The notes: a model not told the origin generated them from the letters alone. Numbered from the stretch's first letter, positions 1 to 11,046 are shown. The stretch: DNA of 64,000 nt from Pseudomonas mandelii (GCF_006438925.1 NZ_RCZA01000002.1:124001-188000); one strand, 5' to 3'. A program made the numbers and translations.

Positions 1-1
1 C

Positions 2-1261
2 GGCGAAGGCTCGGAATTCTGGATCAGCCTGAGCCTGCCCAAAACCCGCGACGACGCCGAAGACCTGCCCGGCCCGCCGTTGCTCGGGCGTCGGGTGGCA
101 GTGCTGGAAAACCACGAACTGGCCCGTCAGGCCTTGCAGCATCAACTGGAAGACTGTGGCCTCGAAGTGACTCCGTTCAATACGCTGGAAAGCCTGACCA
201 ATGGCGTGACCGGCGCGCATCAGACCGATCAGGCGATCGACCTGGCGGTGCTCGGCATCACCAGCAACGACATGCCACCAGAGCGCCTCAATCAACACAT
301 CTGGGACCTCGAACACCTGGGCTGCAAGGTGCTGGTGTTGTGCCCGACCACCGAACAGACGCTGTTCCACCTCTCGGTGCCTAATCCGCACAGCCAGCTC
401 CAGGCCAAACCGGCCTGCACCCGCAAGCTGCGGCGGGCCTTGTCCGACCTGGTCAATCCGCGCCAGCAACGCAGCGAACCCGGCGAACCGGTGTCCAGCC
501 GTGCGCCAAAAGTGCTTTGTGTCGACGACAACCCGGCCAACTTGCTGCTGGTGCAAACCCTGCTCGAGGACATGGGCGCCAAAGTCCTCGCGGTGGAAAG
601 CGGTTACGCGGCGGTCAAAGCGGTGCAGACCGAAACCTTCGACCTGGTGCTGATGGACGTTCAGATGCCCGGCATGGACGGGCGGCAAAGCACCGAAGCG
701 ATTCGCCAGTGGGAAAGTGAGCGGCATTGCACACCGCTGCCAATCGTTGCCCTCACCGCTCACGCCATGGCCAACGAAAAACGCGCGCTGCTGCAAAGCG
801 GCATGGACGACTACCTGACCAAACCGATCAGCGAACGGCAATTGGCCCAAGTGGTGCTGAAGTGGACCGGCCTCGCGCTGCGCAATCATGGGCCGGAGCG
901 CTCCAGCGACAGCCACGGTGGCGGTCATGAGTTGCAGGTGCTCGATCACGAAGAAGGTTTGCGCCTGGCCGCCGGCAAGGCTGATCTGGCGGCGGACATG
1001 CTGGCAATGCTGCTGGCGTCGCTGGAAGCCGACCGCGAGGCGATTCGCTTCGCCCGGGAAACCAACGACCAGAATGCCCTGATCGAGCGCGTCCATCGCC
1101 TGCACGGTGCGACGCGCTATTGCGGCGTCCCGCAACTGCGCGCTGCCTGCCAGCGCAGCGAAACCCTGCTCAAGCAACAGGACCCCAAAGCCCCCAGCGC
1201 GCTGGAAGACCTCGACCGGGCCATCAATCGCCTGGCCGCCCATGCCCGTATAAACGCTTGA
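2..1261 (+). CDS. gacS: Hybrid sensor kinase GacS, C-terminal part (partial)
   Basis: The frame is open from the window edge, so only about 419 C-terminal residues are visible. They begin with the end of the ATPase domain (GEGSEFWISLSLP), then a degenerate receiver-like stretch (LLGRRVAVLENHELARQ), a true receiver domain with phospho-acceptor Asp in LVLMDVQMPGMDG and the conserved Lys in DYLTKPI, and a C-terminal HPt domain with the phosphorylatable His in RVHRLHGATRYCG. This order is that of BarA/GacS unorthodox kinases, which pass phosphate to GacA and so drive small RNAs that sequester RsmA. An ldhA gene directly downstream is the usual pseudomonad neighbour of gacS. rsmA lies at the other end of this window. 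The function is family knowledge; the domain order is seen directly. Confidence 0.93.
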   Translation, partial: GEGSEFWISLSLPKTRDDAEDLPGPPLLGRRVAVLENHELARQALQHQLEDCGLEVTPFNTLESLTNGVTGAHQTDQAIDLAVLGITSNDMPPERLNQHIWDLEHLGCKVLVLCPTTEQTLFHLSVPNPHSQLQAKPACTRKLRRALSDLVNPRQQRSEPGEPVSSRAPKVLCVDDNPANLLLVQTLLEDMGAKVLAVESGYAAVKAVQTETFDLVLMDVQMPGMDGRQSTEAIRQWESERHCTPLPIVALTAHAMANEKRALLQSGMDDYLTKPISERQLAQVVLKWTGLALRNHGPERSSDSHGGGHELQVLDHEEGLRLAAGKADLAADMLAMLLASLEADREAIRFARETNDQNALIERVHRLHGATRYCGVPQLRAACQRSETLLKQQDPKAPSALEDLDRAINRLAAHARINA

Positions 1262-1332
1262 TGCTGCGCAATGGCGCCGGACGCCCATTCCGCCAAGATC
1301 ATCAGCCCCTGTCCGGTGCGGCGCCGTTCCAC

Positions 1333-1422
1333 TGTGGGAGCGAGCCTGCTCGCGAAAGCGGCGTGTCAGACAACAGTGATGTCGGCTGACACTCCCTCTT
1401 CGCGAGCAGGCTCGCTCCCACA
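1333..1422. repeat. REP doublet (inverted pair)
   Basis: Two inverted copies of a TGTGGGAGCGAGCCTGCTC-type palindromic element flank about 40 bp, between gacS and ldhA. Copies of the same arm recur at many gene borders in this window. Confidence 0.85.
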
Positions 1423-1473
1423 ATGGAGCAGTGCGTCGCCACACAGGACTCGAAAAATATCCAGGAGGACTGC

Positions 1474-2463
1474 ATGCGTACGATTCTTTTCAGCAGCCAG
1501 ACTTACGACCGCGACAGTTTTCTCAGTGCCGAGCTACCGGCCGGCATTGAGCTGCACTTTCAATCAGCGCGACTGAGCCTTGATACGGTGGCGCTGGCAG
1601 AGCATCACGAAGTGGTCTGTGCCTTCATTAATGATGACCTCAGCGCGCCGGTGCTCGAACGCCTGGCCGCGGGCGGTACACGCCTGATCGCCCTGCGCTC
1701 GGCCGGTTATAACCATGTCGATCTGGCAGTGGCAAAGCGTCTGGGGCTGGCGATTGTGCGCGTCCCGGCCTACTCGCCCCATGCGGTGGCGGAACATGCG
1801 GTGGCGCTGATCCTGGCGCTCAACCGACGCCTGCACCGCGCCTACAACCGCACGCGCGAAGGGGACTTCAGCCTGCACGGGCTGACCGGCTTCGACCTCG
1901 TGGGCAAGACCGTCGGCGTGGTCGGCACCGGGCAGATCGGCGCGACCTTCGCGAAAATCATGAACGGCTTTGGCTGCCAATTGCTGGCCTACGACCCCTT
2001 CCCCAACCCGCAAGTCGAAGCCCTCGGTGCCCGCTACTTGAGCCTGCCGGAACTGCTGGCCGAGTCGCAGATCATCAGCCTGCACTGCCCGCTCAACGAG
2101 CAGAGCAAACACTTGATCAATCGCGAGTCACTGGCGTACATGCAAGCGGGTGCGATGTTGATCAACACCGGCCGCGGTGGTCTGGTGGACACACCGGCGC
2201 TGATCGATGCATTGAAGGACGGTCAACTGGGTTATCTGGGGCTGGATGTGTATGAAGAGGAGGCGCAGCTGTTCTTCGAGGACCGTTCCGACCTGCCGCT
2301 GCAGGACGATGTGCTGGCGCGGCTGCTGACCTTTCCGAACGTGATCATCACCGCTCACCAGGCCTTCCTGACCCGCGAAGCCCTGGGCGCGATTGCCGCG
2401 ACCACCTTGCTGAACATCGCCGCCTGGACCGCCGGCACGCCGCAGAATCAGGTCGAGGGCTGA
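1474..2463 (+). CDS. ldhA: D-lactate dehydrogenase (2-hydroxyacid dehydrogenase)
   Basis: 329 residues, the length usual for pseudomonad LdhA. The start at 1474 is chosen because AGGAGG lies at 1463-1468; an in-frame start 51 bp upstream lacks such a site. The NAD-binding fold shows the motif GVVGTGQIGATFAKIMNGFG; the catalytic Arg-Glu-His set of D-2-hydroxyacid dehydrogenases fits INTGRGGLVD, GLDVYEEEAQ and the late ITAHQAFLT. The predicted reaction is NADH-dependent interconversion of pyruvate and D-lactate in the cytoplasm. It follows gacS after a REP doublet, so it probably has its own promoter. Other D-2-hydroxyacid substrates cannot be excluded from sequence. Confidence 0.93.
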   Translation: MRTILFSSQTYDRDSFLSAELPAGIELHFQSARLSLDTVALAEHHEVVCAFINDDLSAPVLERLAAGGTRLIALRSAGYNHVDLAVAKRLGLAIVRVPAYSPHAVAEHAVALILALNRRLHRAYNRTREGDFSLHGLTGFDLVGKTVGVVGTGQIGATFAKIMNGFGCQLLAYDPFPNPQVEALGARYLSLPELLAESQIISLHCPLNEQSKHLINRESLAYMQAGAMLINTGRGGLVDTPALIDALKDGQLGYLGLDVYEEEAQLFFEDRSDLPLQDDVLARLLTFPNVIITAHQAFLTREALGAIAATTLLNIAAWTAGTPQNQVEG

Positions 2464-2468
2464 GCCGA

Positions 2469-2870
2469 TCAGGCCTTGGACAAGAGGATCATCAGGCCCA
2501 GCCAGCCGAAGCCCAGCAAGCGTTGCCCCACGGAATGCCCACGACGCAGCAGGAACCAGACAAAAAACGGCGGCAGGAAAAAAATCATCAGCTTCAACCA
2601 CAGTTCCACCGGACGCACGCCGCTGGGTGTGGGAATCGGTGGCGCAACCTCGGCTGCAACTTCAGTTTTCCGTCTACGTCCGAACGCGGCCGGGGTCACC
2701 CTGGCCACTTTCTCATCGGCCGGCAATCGCCCGAAGGAAAGGGGTGCCTGCACAGGCGCTGCCGTTGAAGTAGCCGCTTGCACCGTTCCCGCCGGTGCAC
2801 CGCAATGAATGCAAGCAGGCGCCATGGAGCTGATACTTTGCTTGCACTCAACACATTCGATTAATGCCAT
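2469..2870 (-). CDS. Zinc-ribbon protein with C-terminal membrane segments
   Basis: 133 residues. The N-terminus carries two CxxC pairs (CVEC near residue 6 and CIHC near residue 20) forming a zinc ribbon, followed by a Pro/Ala-rich linker and a hydrophobic C-terminal third (LWLKLMIFFLPPFFVWFLL and GFGWLGLMILLSKA) that should cross the membrane twice. The start is set at the second ATG because AAGGA is six bases upstream of it; the ATG at 2876 directly abuts that site. It converges on ldhA with only 5 bp between stop codons. Function unknown; no partner gene is evident. Confidence 0.75.
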   Translation of the reverse strand: MALIECVECKQSISSMAPACIHCGAPAGTVQAATSTAAPVQAPLSFGRLPADEKVARVTPAAFGRRRKTEVAAEVAPPIPTPSGVRPVELWLKLMIFFLPPFFVWFLLRRGHSVGQRLLGFGWLGLMILLSKA

Positions 2871-3004
2871 GCCCATTCCTTAGAGATGCAAAAGCGGCAG
2901 TGTGCCATGAGTCGGCCGGTAATTTGAACCAGATCGAAGGTCATACGCCCGCGCCATGCTGCGCTGATGTCCGTGCTAGCATGCCGCGCATATTTGGAGG
3001 ACCC

Positions 3005-3439
3005 ATGGTCGAACACGATTTCCGCTATAGCCTGATGAACCCGCAACACACCCTCACCGAATGCCGCGCCCTTGTGCCGGGGCGTTATCAAGTCACCGGC
3101 AACGGCGGCTCGATTCGTAACAACGACGTGCTGGTAGTGACCCTCAAGGGCGCCAAGGACTTGTCCATGCGCCTGACCGTCGAAACGGTTCGCCACTTGA
3201 TCAATCCGCCTGGCCAATGGGTCGCGGTGGCCAGTGGTCCGGTGTTCGGTGAACTGGCGATCCACACCTGGAAGGTAAACTGCGACAGCTGCGCCAAAGA
3301 GCTGAACTTCGAGTTCGCGGTCGACGCCAAGCTGGGCAACAAGGCTGAAAAGCCTGCTGCCACCGCACGGATCGCCGAACTGGGCTGGACCACGGTCGGC
3401 GAGAAGCACCTGTGCCCGAAATGCCAGGAGCCCGCGTGA
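3005..3439 (+). CDS. Conserved hypothetical protein with Cys pairs
   Basis: 144 residues, start supported by GGAGG at 2996-3000. The protein begins MVEHDFRYSLMNPQHTL and ends with a CPKC pair; an internal CDSC pair suggests that four cysteines may bind a metal, but this is inference. No signal peptide or membrane segment is seen. Its TGA stop overlaps the ATG of the following lipoprotein gene (TGATG), so the two are probably translationally coupled. I do not recognise a family with a known function. Confidence 0.75.
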   Translation: MVEHDFRYSLMNPQHTLTECRALVPGRYQVTGNGGSIRNNDVLVVTLKGAKDLSMRLTVETVRHLINPPGQWVAVASGPVFGELAIHTWKVNCDSCAKELNFEFAVDAKLGNKAEKPAATARIAELGWTTVGEKHLCPKCQEPA

Positions 3440-3843
3440 TGAAACACCTCGCTCTGACCGCTATGGTTGGCGCCAGCCTGCTGGGCTGCGCCGCCGAGCC
3501 GGTGCAATTGCAACAGAACCGCAGCTACATTCTGGAGTGGATTGGCGAACGTCCGTTGATGGATTACAGCCACCTGACCGTCACCCTCGGTGAAGACGGT
3601 CGGGCCTACGGCAACGGCGGCTGCAACCACTGGTTCGCGCCGTACACCCTGGAAGGCGACAAGCTGAGCTTCGGCAAGGTTGGCAGCACCCGCAAACTGT
3701 GTGCGCCGGCGTTGATGGAGCAGGAAAAACGCTTCCTTCAGGCGTTGGAAAACGTTCAGCGCTGGGACGTCTCGCCGATCGACCAGATGCGTTTCTGGCC
3801 GGCAGAAGGGAAGCCGTTGCGTTGGTGGCTCGAAGAAGGTTGA
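3439..3843 (+). CDS. META-domain lipoprotein
   Basis: 134 residues with a lipoprotein signal sequence ending in the lipobox LLGC (Cys17). The mature part matches the META fold (heat-shock protein HslJ type): LGEDGRAYGNGGCNHWFAPY followed by GSTRKLC, with the paired cysteines usual for the family. A membrane-anchored envelope protein is predicted; META proteins are linked to envelope stress and motility in some bacteria, but the molecular role is not known. The start overlaps the stop of the upstream gene by one base. Confidence 0.82.
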   Translation: MKHLALTAMVGASLLGCAAEPVQLQQNRSYILEWIGERPLMDYSHLTVTLGEDGRAYGNGGCNHWFAPYTLEGDKLSFGKVGSTRKLCAPALMEQEKRFLQALENVQRWDVSPIDQMRFWPAEGKPLRWWLEEG

Positions 3844-4113
3844 GCAGTTAGATCGCCAGCCCTCACCCTAACCCTCTCCCAGAGGTAGAGGGGACTGATC
3901 GGGGATACCTCGAGAAATTATGCGACCTGAGATATCGAGTCGAACTCAGGTTTTGAAAAGCCCCCGATTTGCCCCCTTTCCCCCTCTCCCCACTGGGGAG
4001 AGGGCGTTGAGCAGTTAGATCGCCAGCCCTCACCCTAACCCTCTCCCAGAGGTAGAGGGGACTGATCGGGGATACCTCGAGTAATTATGCGACCTGAGAT
4101 ATCGATGTAGTGG

Positions 4114-5014
<901 letters not shown>

Positions 5015-5245
5015 TTGACACCTCGATTTGGCGAGCATTTTCGCCTAAATGGGTGTCCGGTTTCATTAGACCACTACACTCTCCCAGAGGTAGAGGGGAC
5101 TGATCGGGGATATCTCGAGTAATTATGCGACCTGAGATATCGAGTCGAACTCAGGTTTTGAAAAGCCCCCGATTTGCCCCCTGAACGAGCCCCATGAAAG
5201 ACAGGACACCGTTTCCCCCTTACGATAAGGGATAGGCAAACGGTT

Positions 5246-5638
5246 ATGTTTATGACTAATAGCAACGATAAGAGTGGGGAGCTTTTGGGCCAGGAGCGGC
5301 GGCGCCGCTGGAGCCCAGAGCAAAAACTGGCCATGGTTCGCGAGAGTCTTGAGCCAGGGCAAAGCGTTTCGGTGGTGGCTCGGCGCAACGGCATCAATGC
5401 CAACCAGCTGTTCCTGTGGCGCAAGCTGTATCAGGACGGCAGCCTGTCGGCGGTCAGTGCCGGTGAAGCGGTGGTGCCTGCGTCCGAACTGAGCGATGCG
5501 CTCAAGCAGATCCGTGAACTGCAACGGATGCTGGGCAAAAAAACGATGGAAGCAGAAATCCTCAAAGAGGCCGTGGAGATTGCCCGGTCGCGAAAATGGA
5601 TTGCGCACTCACCCTTGTTGCCGGGGGACGACCAGTGA
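5246..5638 (+). CDS. IS2-type transposase OrfA
   Basis: 130 residues. It closely follows IS2 OrfA: helix-turn-helix [19 protein letters not shown] with [20 protein letters not shown], then [20 protein letters not shown] and a C-terminal [15 protein letters not shown]. In this group OrfA is joined to OrfB by a -1 ribosomal frameshift. Two candidate slip sites are visible: A7 at 5537-5543 and the AAAA at 5594-5597, the latter at the position used in IS2. A second ATG lies two codons downstream of the chosen one. Confidence 0.9.
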   Translation: MFMTNSNDKSGELLGQERRRRWSPEQKLAMVRESLEPGQSVSVVARRNGINANQLFLWRKLYQDGSLSAVSAGEAVVPASELSDALKQIRELQRMLGKKTMEAEILKEAVEIARSRKWIAHSPLLPGDDQ

Positions 5639-6471
5639 AGCTGGTCAGCGAATGTCTCGGTGTGGCGCGCTCGCAATTAACGGTTCGAATCAAGCAATCG
5701 GTATCGCCCAAAGTTCGGCGAAGCAGGCCTGTGAACGATGCTGAGTTGGTAGTTGAAATCCAGCAACAGGTCAGCGAACTGCCCAGCTATGGCTACCGTC
5801 GTGTCTGGGGATTACTGCGTCGCGAACGTGAAACCCAGTTGCTACCCGCGATCAACGTGAAGCGGGTTTACCGGGTCATGCGTGATCACAACTTGCTGCT
5901 GGAGCGCCGGATCAAACAGCCCGGCGTGCCGCGTCGGCACGAAGGCCGTATTGCGGTGCAAACCAGCGATACACGTTGGTGCTCGGACGGTTTTGAGTTC
6001 CGCTGCGAGGACGGCGCCAAACTGAGCGTGACCTTCGCCCTGGACTGCTGTGATCGTGAGGCCATCGGCTGGGTTGCAAGTCCAACGGGATACAGCGGCG
6101 ATGATATCCGCGACTTGATGCTGGAAAGCGTGGAAAAGCGCTTCGGTGATCAACTGCCCGCCACTCCGGTGCAATGGCTAAGCGACAACGGCTCAGCCTA
6201 TACCGCCGAACAGACGCGCCTGTTTGCTCGACAGATCGGTTTGCAGCCGGTGACCACCCCGGTACGCAGCCCGCAGAGCAATGGTATGGCCGAGAGTTTC
6301 GTGAAGACGATCAAGCGTGACTACGTGGCGCACATGCCCAAGCCGGATCAAGAAACGGCGTTACGTAACCTGGCAATTGCCTTCGAACACTACAACGAGC
6401 AGCATCCGCACAGCGCCTTGAACTATCGCTCACCGAGGGAATTCAGGCGCTTGGCAGCTGCATCAATTTAG
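5596..6471 (+). CDS. IS2-type transposase OrfB (DDE integrase)
   Basis: 291 residues in the -1 frame relative to orfA, overlapping it by 43 bp. The N-terminal HTH-type part ([16 protein letters not shown]) is followed by [14 protein letters not shown] and the rve integrase core. The three catalytic residues are visible: Asp in RWCSDGFEF, Asp in [10 protein letters not shown], Glu in [16 protein letters not shown]. The C-terminus [19 protein letters not shown] is typical. The intact triad and frames make this copy a likely active element. Confidence 0.92.
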   Translation: MDCALTLVAGGRPVKLVSECLGVARSQLTVRIKQSVSPKVRRSRPVNDAELVVEIQQQVSELPSYGYRRVWGLLRRERETQLLPAINVKRVYRVMRDHNLLLERRIKQPGVPRRHEGRIAVQTSDTRWCSDGFEFRCEDGAKLSVTFALDCCDREAIGWVASPTGYSGDDIRDLMLESVEKRFGDQLPATPVQWLSDNGSAYTAEQTRLFARQIGLQPVTTPVRSPQSNGMAESFVKTIKRDYVAHMPKPDQETALRNLAIAFEHYNEQHPHSALNYRSPREFRRLAAASI

Positions 6472-6985
6472 CGGGGAGTTGGTGTCCGGTTTTGTAGGGG
6501 CAAGTCCACCCCCTTTCCCCCTCTCCCCACTGGGGAGAGGGCGTTGAGCAGTTAGATCGCCAGCCCTAACCCTCTCCCAGAGGTAGAGGGGACTGATCGG
6601 GGATACCTCGAGTAATTATGCGACCTGAGATATCGAGTCGAACTCAGGTTTTGAAAAGCCCCCGATTTGCCCCCTTTCCCCCTCTCCCCACTGGGGAGAG
6701 GGCGTTGAGCAGTTAGATCGCCAGCCCTCACCCTAACCCTCTCCCAGAGGTAGAGGGGACGTTGAGCAGTTAGATCGCCAGCCCTCACCCTAACCCTCTC
6801 CCAGAGGTAGAGGGGACTGATCGGGGATACCTCGAGTAATTATGCGACCTGAGATATCGAGTCGAACTCAGGTTTTGAAAAGCCCCCCGATTTGCCCCCT
6901 TTCCCCCTCTCCCCACTGGGGAGAGGGCTGGGGTGAGGGGTGGTTCTTAAAGACAAACACAGCATTCAGATCCCCCTCCCCACCT

Positions 6986-7453
6986 TCAATTCTTCGCCTG
7001 CAACGCCTCCAACTTGGCCATCACCCCAGCCGCCGTCTGCTCGCCCATCAACTGTTCCCGTACCTTGCCCTTGTTATCGATGATGTAAGTCACCGGCAAC
7101 GCCTCACTGCGCGGCAACTCAAAAAGATCGGCCGGATCAGAAGCCAGCACGGTGAACTTGATGCCCAGTTTTTCACTGGCGCTTTTCAGCTCTTCACCCT
7201 GCACATTGTCGAAGTTGACCCCGAACACACCAATCTTCTTGTCCTTGAGCTGATCGGCGAGGGTGTTCAATTCCGGGATCTCGGTCCGGCACGGCCCGCA
7301 CCATTCAGCCCAGTAATTGAGCACCAGCCATTGTTTGTCCAGACGTTCGGCGGCGACTTTCCGGCCGTTCTGGTCGATGCCATAGTCGTTACCACAGCCC
7401 CCCAGCAATAACGTACCGATGATCGCCAATGCCGCTGCCAGTCGCCTAGTCAT
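6986..7453 (-). CDS. TlpA-like thioredoxin-fold lipoprotein
   Basis: 155 residues starting MTRRLAAALAIIGTLLLGGC; the lipobox LGGC puts the mature N-terminus at Cys20. The thioredoxin fold shows the redox motif WCGPC in NYWAEWCGPCRTEIPEL and the cis-Pro in SEALPVTYIID. It is predicted to be a periplasmic, membrane-anchored thiol-disulfide reductase. The start is supported by AAGGAA. It is transcribed divergently from the arsC-like gene with about 110 bp between them. The partner substrate cannot be told from sequence. Confidence 0.88.
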   Translation of the reverse strand: MTRRLAAALAIIGTLLLGGCGNDYGIDQNGRKVAAERLDKQWLVLNYWAEWCGPCRTEIPELNTLADQLKDKKIGVFGVNFDNVQGEELKSASEKLGIKFTVLASDPADLFELPRSEALPVTYIIDNKGKVREQLMGEQTAAGVMAKLEALQAKN

Positions 7454-7567
7454 GTCGTATTCCTTGTTCAAAATTGAATGCGCCTGCGACCCATCGCCTC
7501 CCAAGGTTCTGGATTACGCGCTGCACAGTTAGAATAGCCGTCACCTTACGCAAGATGCGAACCGCAC

Positions 7568-8514
<947 letters not shown>

Positions 8515-8515
8515 C

Positions 8516-8941
8516 GTGGCCAAGAAGCCAAAGATTTTGCCCTCCATCGAATGGCTCGAACCGCGCGTTCGGGCGATGCGCGTCATCAGCCTGCTGTGTT
8601 ACTTCGGTTTGGTGGGTTTGCTGTGCGCCTACTACCTGGTGATCGCTGACCTGCACGGCGCCCGGCCGTGGGTGATTCTGCTGATCGAACTGGTGCCGCT
8701 GCTGTTGCTGGCGCCGGGGATGATTATCGGCAGCGCGCGCGGGCATTCATGGATGTGTTTTGTGGTGAACCTGTATTTCATCAAGGGCGCATTGGCGGCG
8801 TATGACCCGAACCGGCAGTTGTTTGGTTTGCTCGAGATGGGCGCGAGCCTGGCGGTGTTCTGCTCGGCGCTGCTGTATGTGCGGTGGCGGTTTCAGTTGA
8901 ACCGCAAGTTGGCGGGTGAAGGCGAAACCTCCGTCGCCTGA
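8516..8941 (+). CDS. DUF2069-type inner-membrane protein
   Basis: 141 residues with a GTG start one base after the wrbA stop. Four hydrophobic segments are visible, around VISLLCYFGLVGLLCAYYLV, WVILLIELVPLLLLAPGMII, WMCFVVNLYFIKGALAAYD and MGASLAVFCSALLYVRWRF. This matches the small DUF2069 membrane family that is commonly found beside wrbA. Function unknown. The gene is followed by a REP doublet that may end the transcript. Confidence 0.8.
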   Translation: MAKKPKILPSIEWLEPRVRAMRVISLLCYFGLVGLLCAYYLVIADLHGARPWVILLIELVPLLLLAPGMIIGSARGHSWMCFVVNLYFIKGALAAYDPNRQLFGLLEMGASLAVFCSALLYVRWRFQLNRKLAGEGETSVA

Positions 8942-8943
8942 TC

Positions 8944-9012
8944 AAAAAGGTCGCAGCCTTCGGCAGCTCCTACGCCAATCTCTGTAGGAGCTGCCGAAGG
9001 CTGCGATCTTTT
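8944..9012. repeat. REP doublet / long hairpin
   Basis: Inverted arms of the GTAGGAGCTGCCGAAGGCTG class separated by a few bases form a long hairpin between two convergent genes. It may also serve as a transcription end. Confidence 0.85.
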
Positions 9013-9028
9013 GACCTCAACCCCAATT

Positions 9029-9703
9029 TTAATGATTGACGGTATACGCCAACATCATCGAAATCTGGCTCATCGGCCGCCCACCACTCTCTTCATGCCA
9101 CTGGTTGAACACGCCCTGCACCGTGGCCAGATCCCGCAGACTGGTCGGCACCTTGTCGACGATCTTCTGCGCATTCAACGCCGCGACCACGTCGTAGCTC
9201 GGCACAAACGTATCCTTGCCTACCATTCGCAAGAACCGCGGTGCCGATAACCCGCCCAATTGATGACCGCGCTTTTTCAGGTAGGTCCACAACCCAACGA
9301 TATCCGTGACCGGCCAATCGGCGATCAACGCGCCGAAGCTGCCCTTCTCATGCGCCACATCCAGAATGAACTGCGCGTTGCGCGGCACGCTCTTGAGTTT
9401 GCCCAGGTGACGAATGATCCGCGCGTCCTGCATCAAACGCTCAAGGTGTTCGGCACTCATCAGCACGACTTTCTCAGGGTCGAACTTGAAGAACACTTCT
9501 TCGAACGCCGGCCATTTGGCGTCCACAAGGCTGTGCTTGAGCCCGGCGCGGAAGACGCGCAGCGCCATGGTCGAGAGGTAGCGGTCGTCGCTGATCTTGC
9601 GCAATTGCGCCGGGGTTTTCGGAACGGGCAGATGGGCTTCCAGTTCAGCCGCTGAACCGAAGCGGTTCAGACAGTATTCGTGCAGCCACTTGTAATCGCG
9701 CAT
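9029..9703 (-). CDS. Divergent DNA-3-methyladenine glycosylase I-like protein
   Basis: 224 residues from MRDYKWLHEYCLNRFGS; this start has AGGAGAG seven bases upstream. The middle region (YLSTMALRVFRAGLKHSLVD, KWPAFEEVFFKFDPEKV, ARIIRHLGKLKSVPRNAQFI) resembles the adenine glycosylase (Tag) family. The N-terminal zinc-site residues typical of Tag are not evident, so base-excision activity on 3-methyladenine is not certain. It converges with the DUF2069 gene. Confidence 0.7.
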   Translation of the reverse strand: MRDYKWLHEYCLNRFGSAAELEAHLPVPKTPAQLRKISDDRYLSTMALRVFRAGLKHSLVDAKWPAFEEVFFKFDPEKVVLMSAEHLERLMQDARIIRHLGKLKSVPRNAQFILDVAHEKGSFGALIADWPVTDIVGLWTYLKKRGHQLGGLSAPRFLRMVGKDTFVPSYDVVAALNAQKIVDKVPTSLRDLATVQGVFNQWHEESGGRPMSQISMMLAYTVNH

Positions 9704-9735
9704 GCCCTCTCCTGATGAGTAAGTGAAAAGACTCA

Positions 9736-9824
9736 TGTGGGAGCCAGCCTGCTGGCGATAGCGACGGGTCAGTCAACAATGATGTGTCTGACCCACCGCT
9801 ATCGCCAGCAGGCTGGCTCCCACA
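9736..9824. repeat. REP doublet
   Basis: Arms TGTGGGAGCCAGCCTGCTGG and its inverse, a variant with GCCAGCAGG in place of GCTCGCGAG, between the glycosylase-like gene and ttcA. Confidence 0.85.
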
Positions 9825-9834
9825 GTGATTGTGT

Positions 9835-10659
9835 TTAGAGGTTGACGACGTTGACGAACCGCGAGGCCGCGGTTTCGTCGATGCGCAGGTTGGTGAAGTC
9901 GAACAGATTGCGGTCCGCCAGTTGCGAGGGGATCACGTTCTGCAAGCTTCTGAAGATGCTTTCGGTGCGGCCTGGCGTCTTGAGTTCCCACTCCTGAAGC
10001 ATGTCCTTGACCACTTGGCGTTGCAGGTTTTCCTGGGAGCCGCAGAGGTTGCACGGGATGATCGGGAATTGCTTGAAGTCCGAGTAGGCCTGAATGTCTT
10101 TTTCGTTGCAGTAGGCCAGCGGGCGGATCACCACGTTGCGGCCATCGTCGGCGCGCAGCTTTGGCGGCATGGCTTTGAGCGAACCGTTGAAGAACATGTT
10201 CAGGAAAAAGGTCTCGACGATGTCGTCGCGGTGATGACCGAGGGCCATCTTGGTCGCGCCGATTTCGTCGGCAAAGGTGTAGAGCGTGCCGCGACGCAGG
10301 CGCGAGCACAGCGAACAGGTGGTCTTCCCTTCCGGGATCAGCTCCTTGACCACCGAATAGGTGTCTTTCTCGACGATGTGGTACTCGACGCCCAGCTCTT
10401 TGAGATAGGCCGGCAGCACATGTTCAGGGAAACCTGGTTGTTTCTGGTCCATGTTCACGGCCACGATCTCGAACTTGATCGGGGCGACCTTCTGAAAGTG
10501 CATCAGCACGTCGAGCATGGTGTAGCTGTCCTTGCCACCGGACAGGCAGACCATGACCTTGTCGCCGTCTTCAATCATGTTGAAATCGGCAACAGCCTCA
10601 CCGGCCTGGCGGCGAAGGCGCTTTTGCAGTTTGTTCTGGTTGACCGTAAGAGTGCCCAT
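9835..10659 (-). CDS. ttcA: tRNA 2-thiocytidine(32) synthetase
   Basis: 274 residues from [18 protein letters not shown]. The PP-loop ATP-pyrophosphatase motif is [13 protein letters not shown]; two CxxC pairs, CSLC and CNLCGSQ, bind the iron-sulfur cluster of this family. The block [14 protein letters not shown] is also diagnostic. The enzyme thiolates cytidine 32 in certain tRNAs. A longer in-frame extension upstream runs through the REP element and is not used. Monocistronic by position. Confidence 0.95.
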   Translation of the reverse strand: MGTLTVNQNKLQKRLRRQAGEAVADFNMIEDGDKVMVCLSGGKDSYTMLDVLMHFQKVAPIKFEIVAVNMDQKQPGFPEHVLPAYLKELGVEYHIVEKDTYSVVKELIPEGKTTCSLCSRLRRGTLYTFADEIGATKMALGHHRDDIVETFFLNMFFNGSLKAMPPKLRADDGRNVVIRPLAYCNEKDIQAYSDFKQFPIIPCNLCGSQENLQRQVVKDMLQEWELKTPGRTESIFRSLQNVIPSQLADRNLFDFTNLRIDETAASRFVNVVNL

Positions 10660-10730
10660 GACGCGAAATCCGTGAGGTGTGACGAAAGGCCGGCATTTTA
10701 CGCAAAAACGCGTCGTCGGCGAAGTGCCCA

Positions 10731-10850
10731 CCATCCCCTGTGGGAGCGGGCTTGCTCGCGAAGACGGAGTGTCAGTCGAAACAATATTGCCTGACATACC
10801 GCTTTCGTCGGAACGCTGCCCGGACCAAGCCCGCTCCCACAGGGGATGGT
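10731..10850. repeat. REP doublet with asymmetric right arm
   Basis: Left arm ATCCCCTGTGGGAGCGGGCT followed by CTCGCGAAG; the right arm ends the same way (inverted) but its inner part is CCGGGCAGCGTTCCGACGAA in the inverted sense. The same inner variant is seen near 19555. Confidence 0.8.
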
Positions 10851-11046
10851 GGTGACAGACCCTACGGCGATTAGCAGGTGTTTTTACAGCGCAATTTGCT
10901 CTAAAGCCCTGCAACCTGCGTCGTTAAGACCTTTCTATACTGCGACTTAAGGTCGCACACATAATCCAGACCTTTCCTTACTCGGCCACTTTGGCCCGTA
11001 GGCGCTCCACTGGGGGGCGACGGTAAAAACAAGAGGAGTGACTGGC
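10851..11046. promoter_or_regulatory. Intergenic region with a 17-bp dyad upstream of the Yip1-type gene
   Basis: No gene is seen. A near-perfect dyad TGCGACTTAAGGTCGCA lies at 10941-10957, about 90 bp upstream of the next start codon, and could be an operator or part of the transcript leader. AGAGGAG at 11032-11038 is the ribosome site of the next gene. Confidence 0.4.

Larger units (their letters stand above)
5182..6508 (+). mobile_element. IS2-type insertion sequence (IS3 family), apparently complete
   Basis: 1327 bp, close to the 1.33 kb of IS2. The left end TGAACGAGCCCCATGAAAGA and the inverted right end TGGACTTGCCCCTACAAAAC form imperfect terminal repeats that both run into GGACACC. 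A 5-bp duplication CCCCC flanks it (5177-5181 and 6509-6513) and, once removed, restores the 167-bp repeat exactly. Both reading frames are open and the DDE residues are present. Confidence 0.9.

Noticed and set aside
1423-1473. Longer N-terminus for ldhA from 1423
   Set aside because: The good AGGAGG site serves the ATG at 1474 and the resulting 329 residues fit the family length.
6552-6788. Short repeat-encoded frames rich in RAGDLTAQRPL
   Set aside because: They follow the tandem repeat period exactly and are not a protein family.
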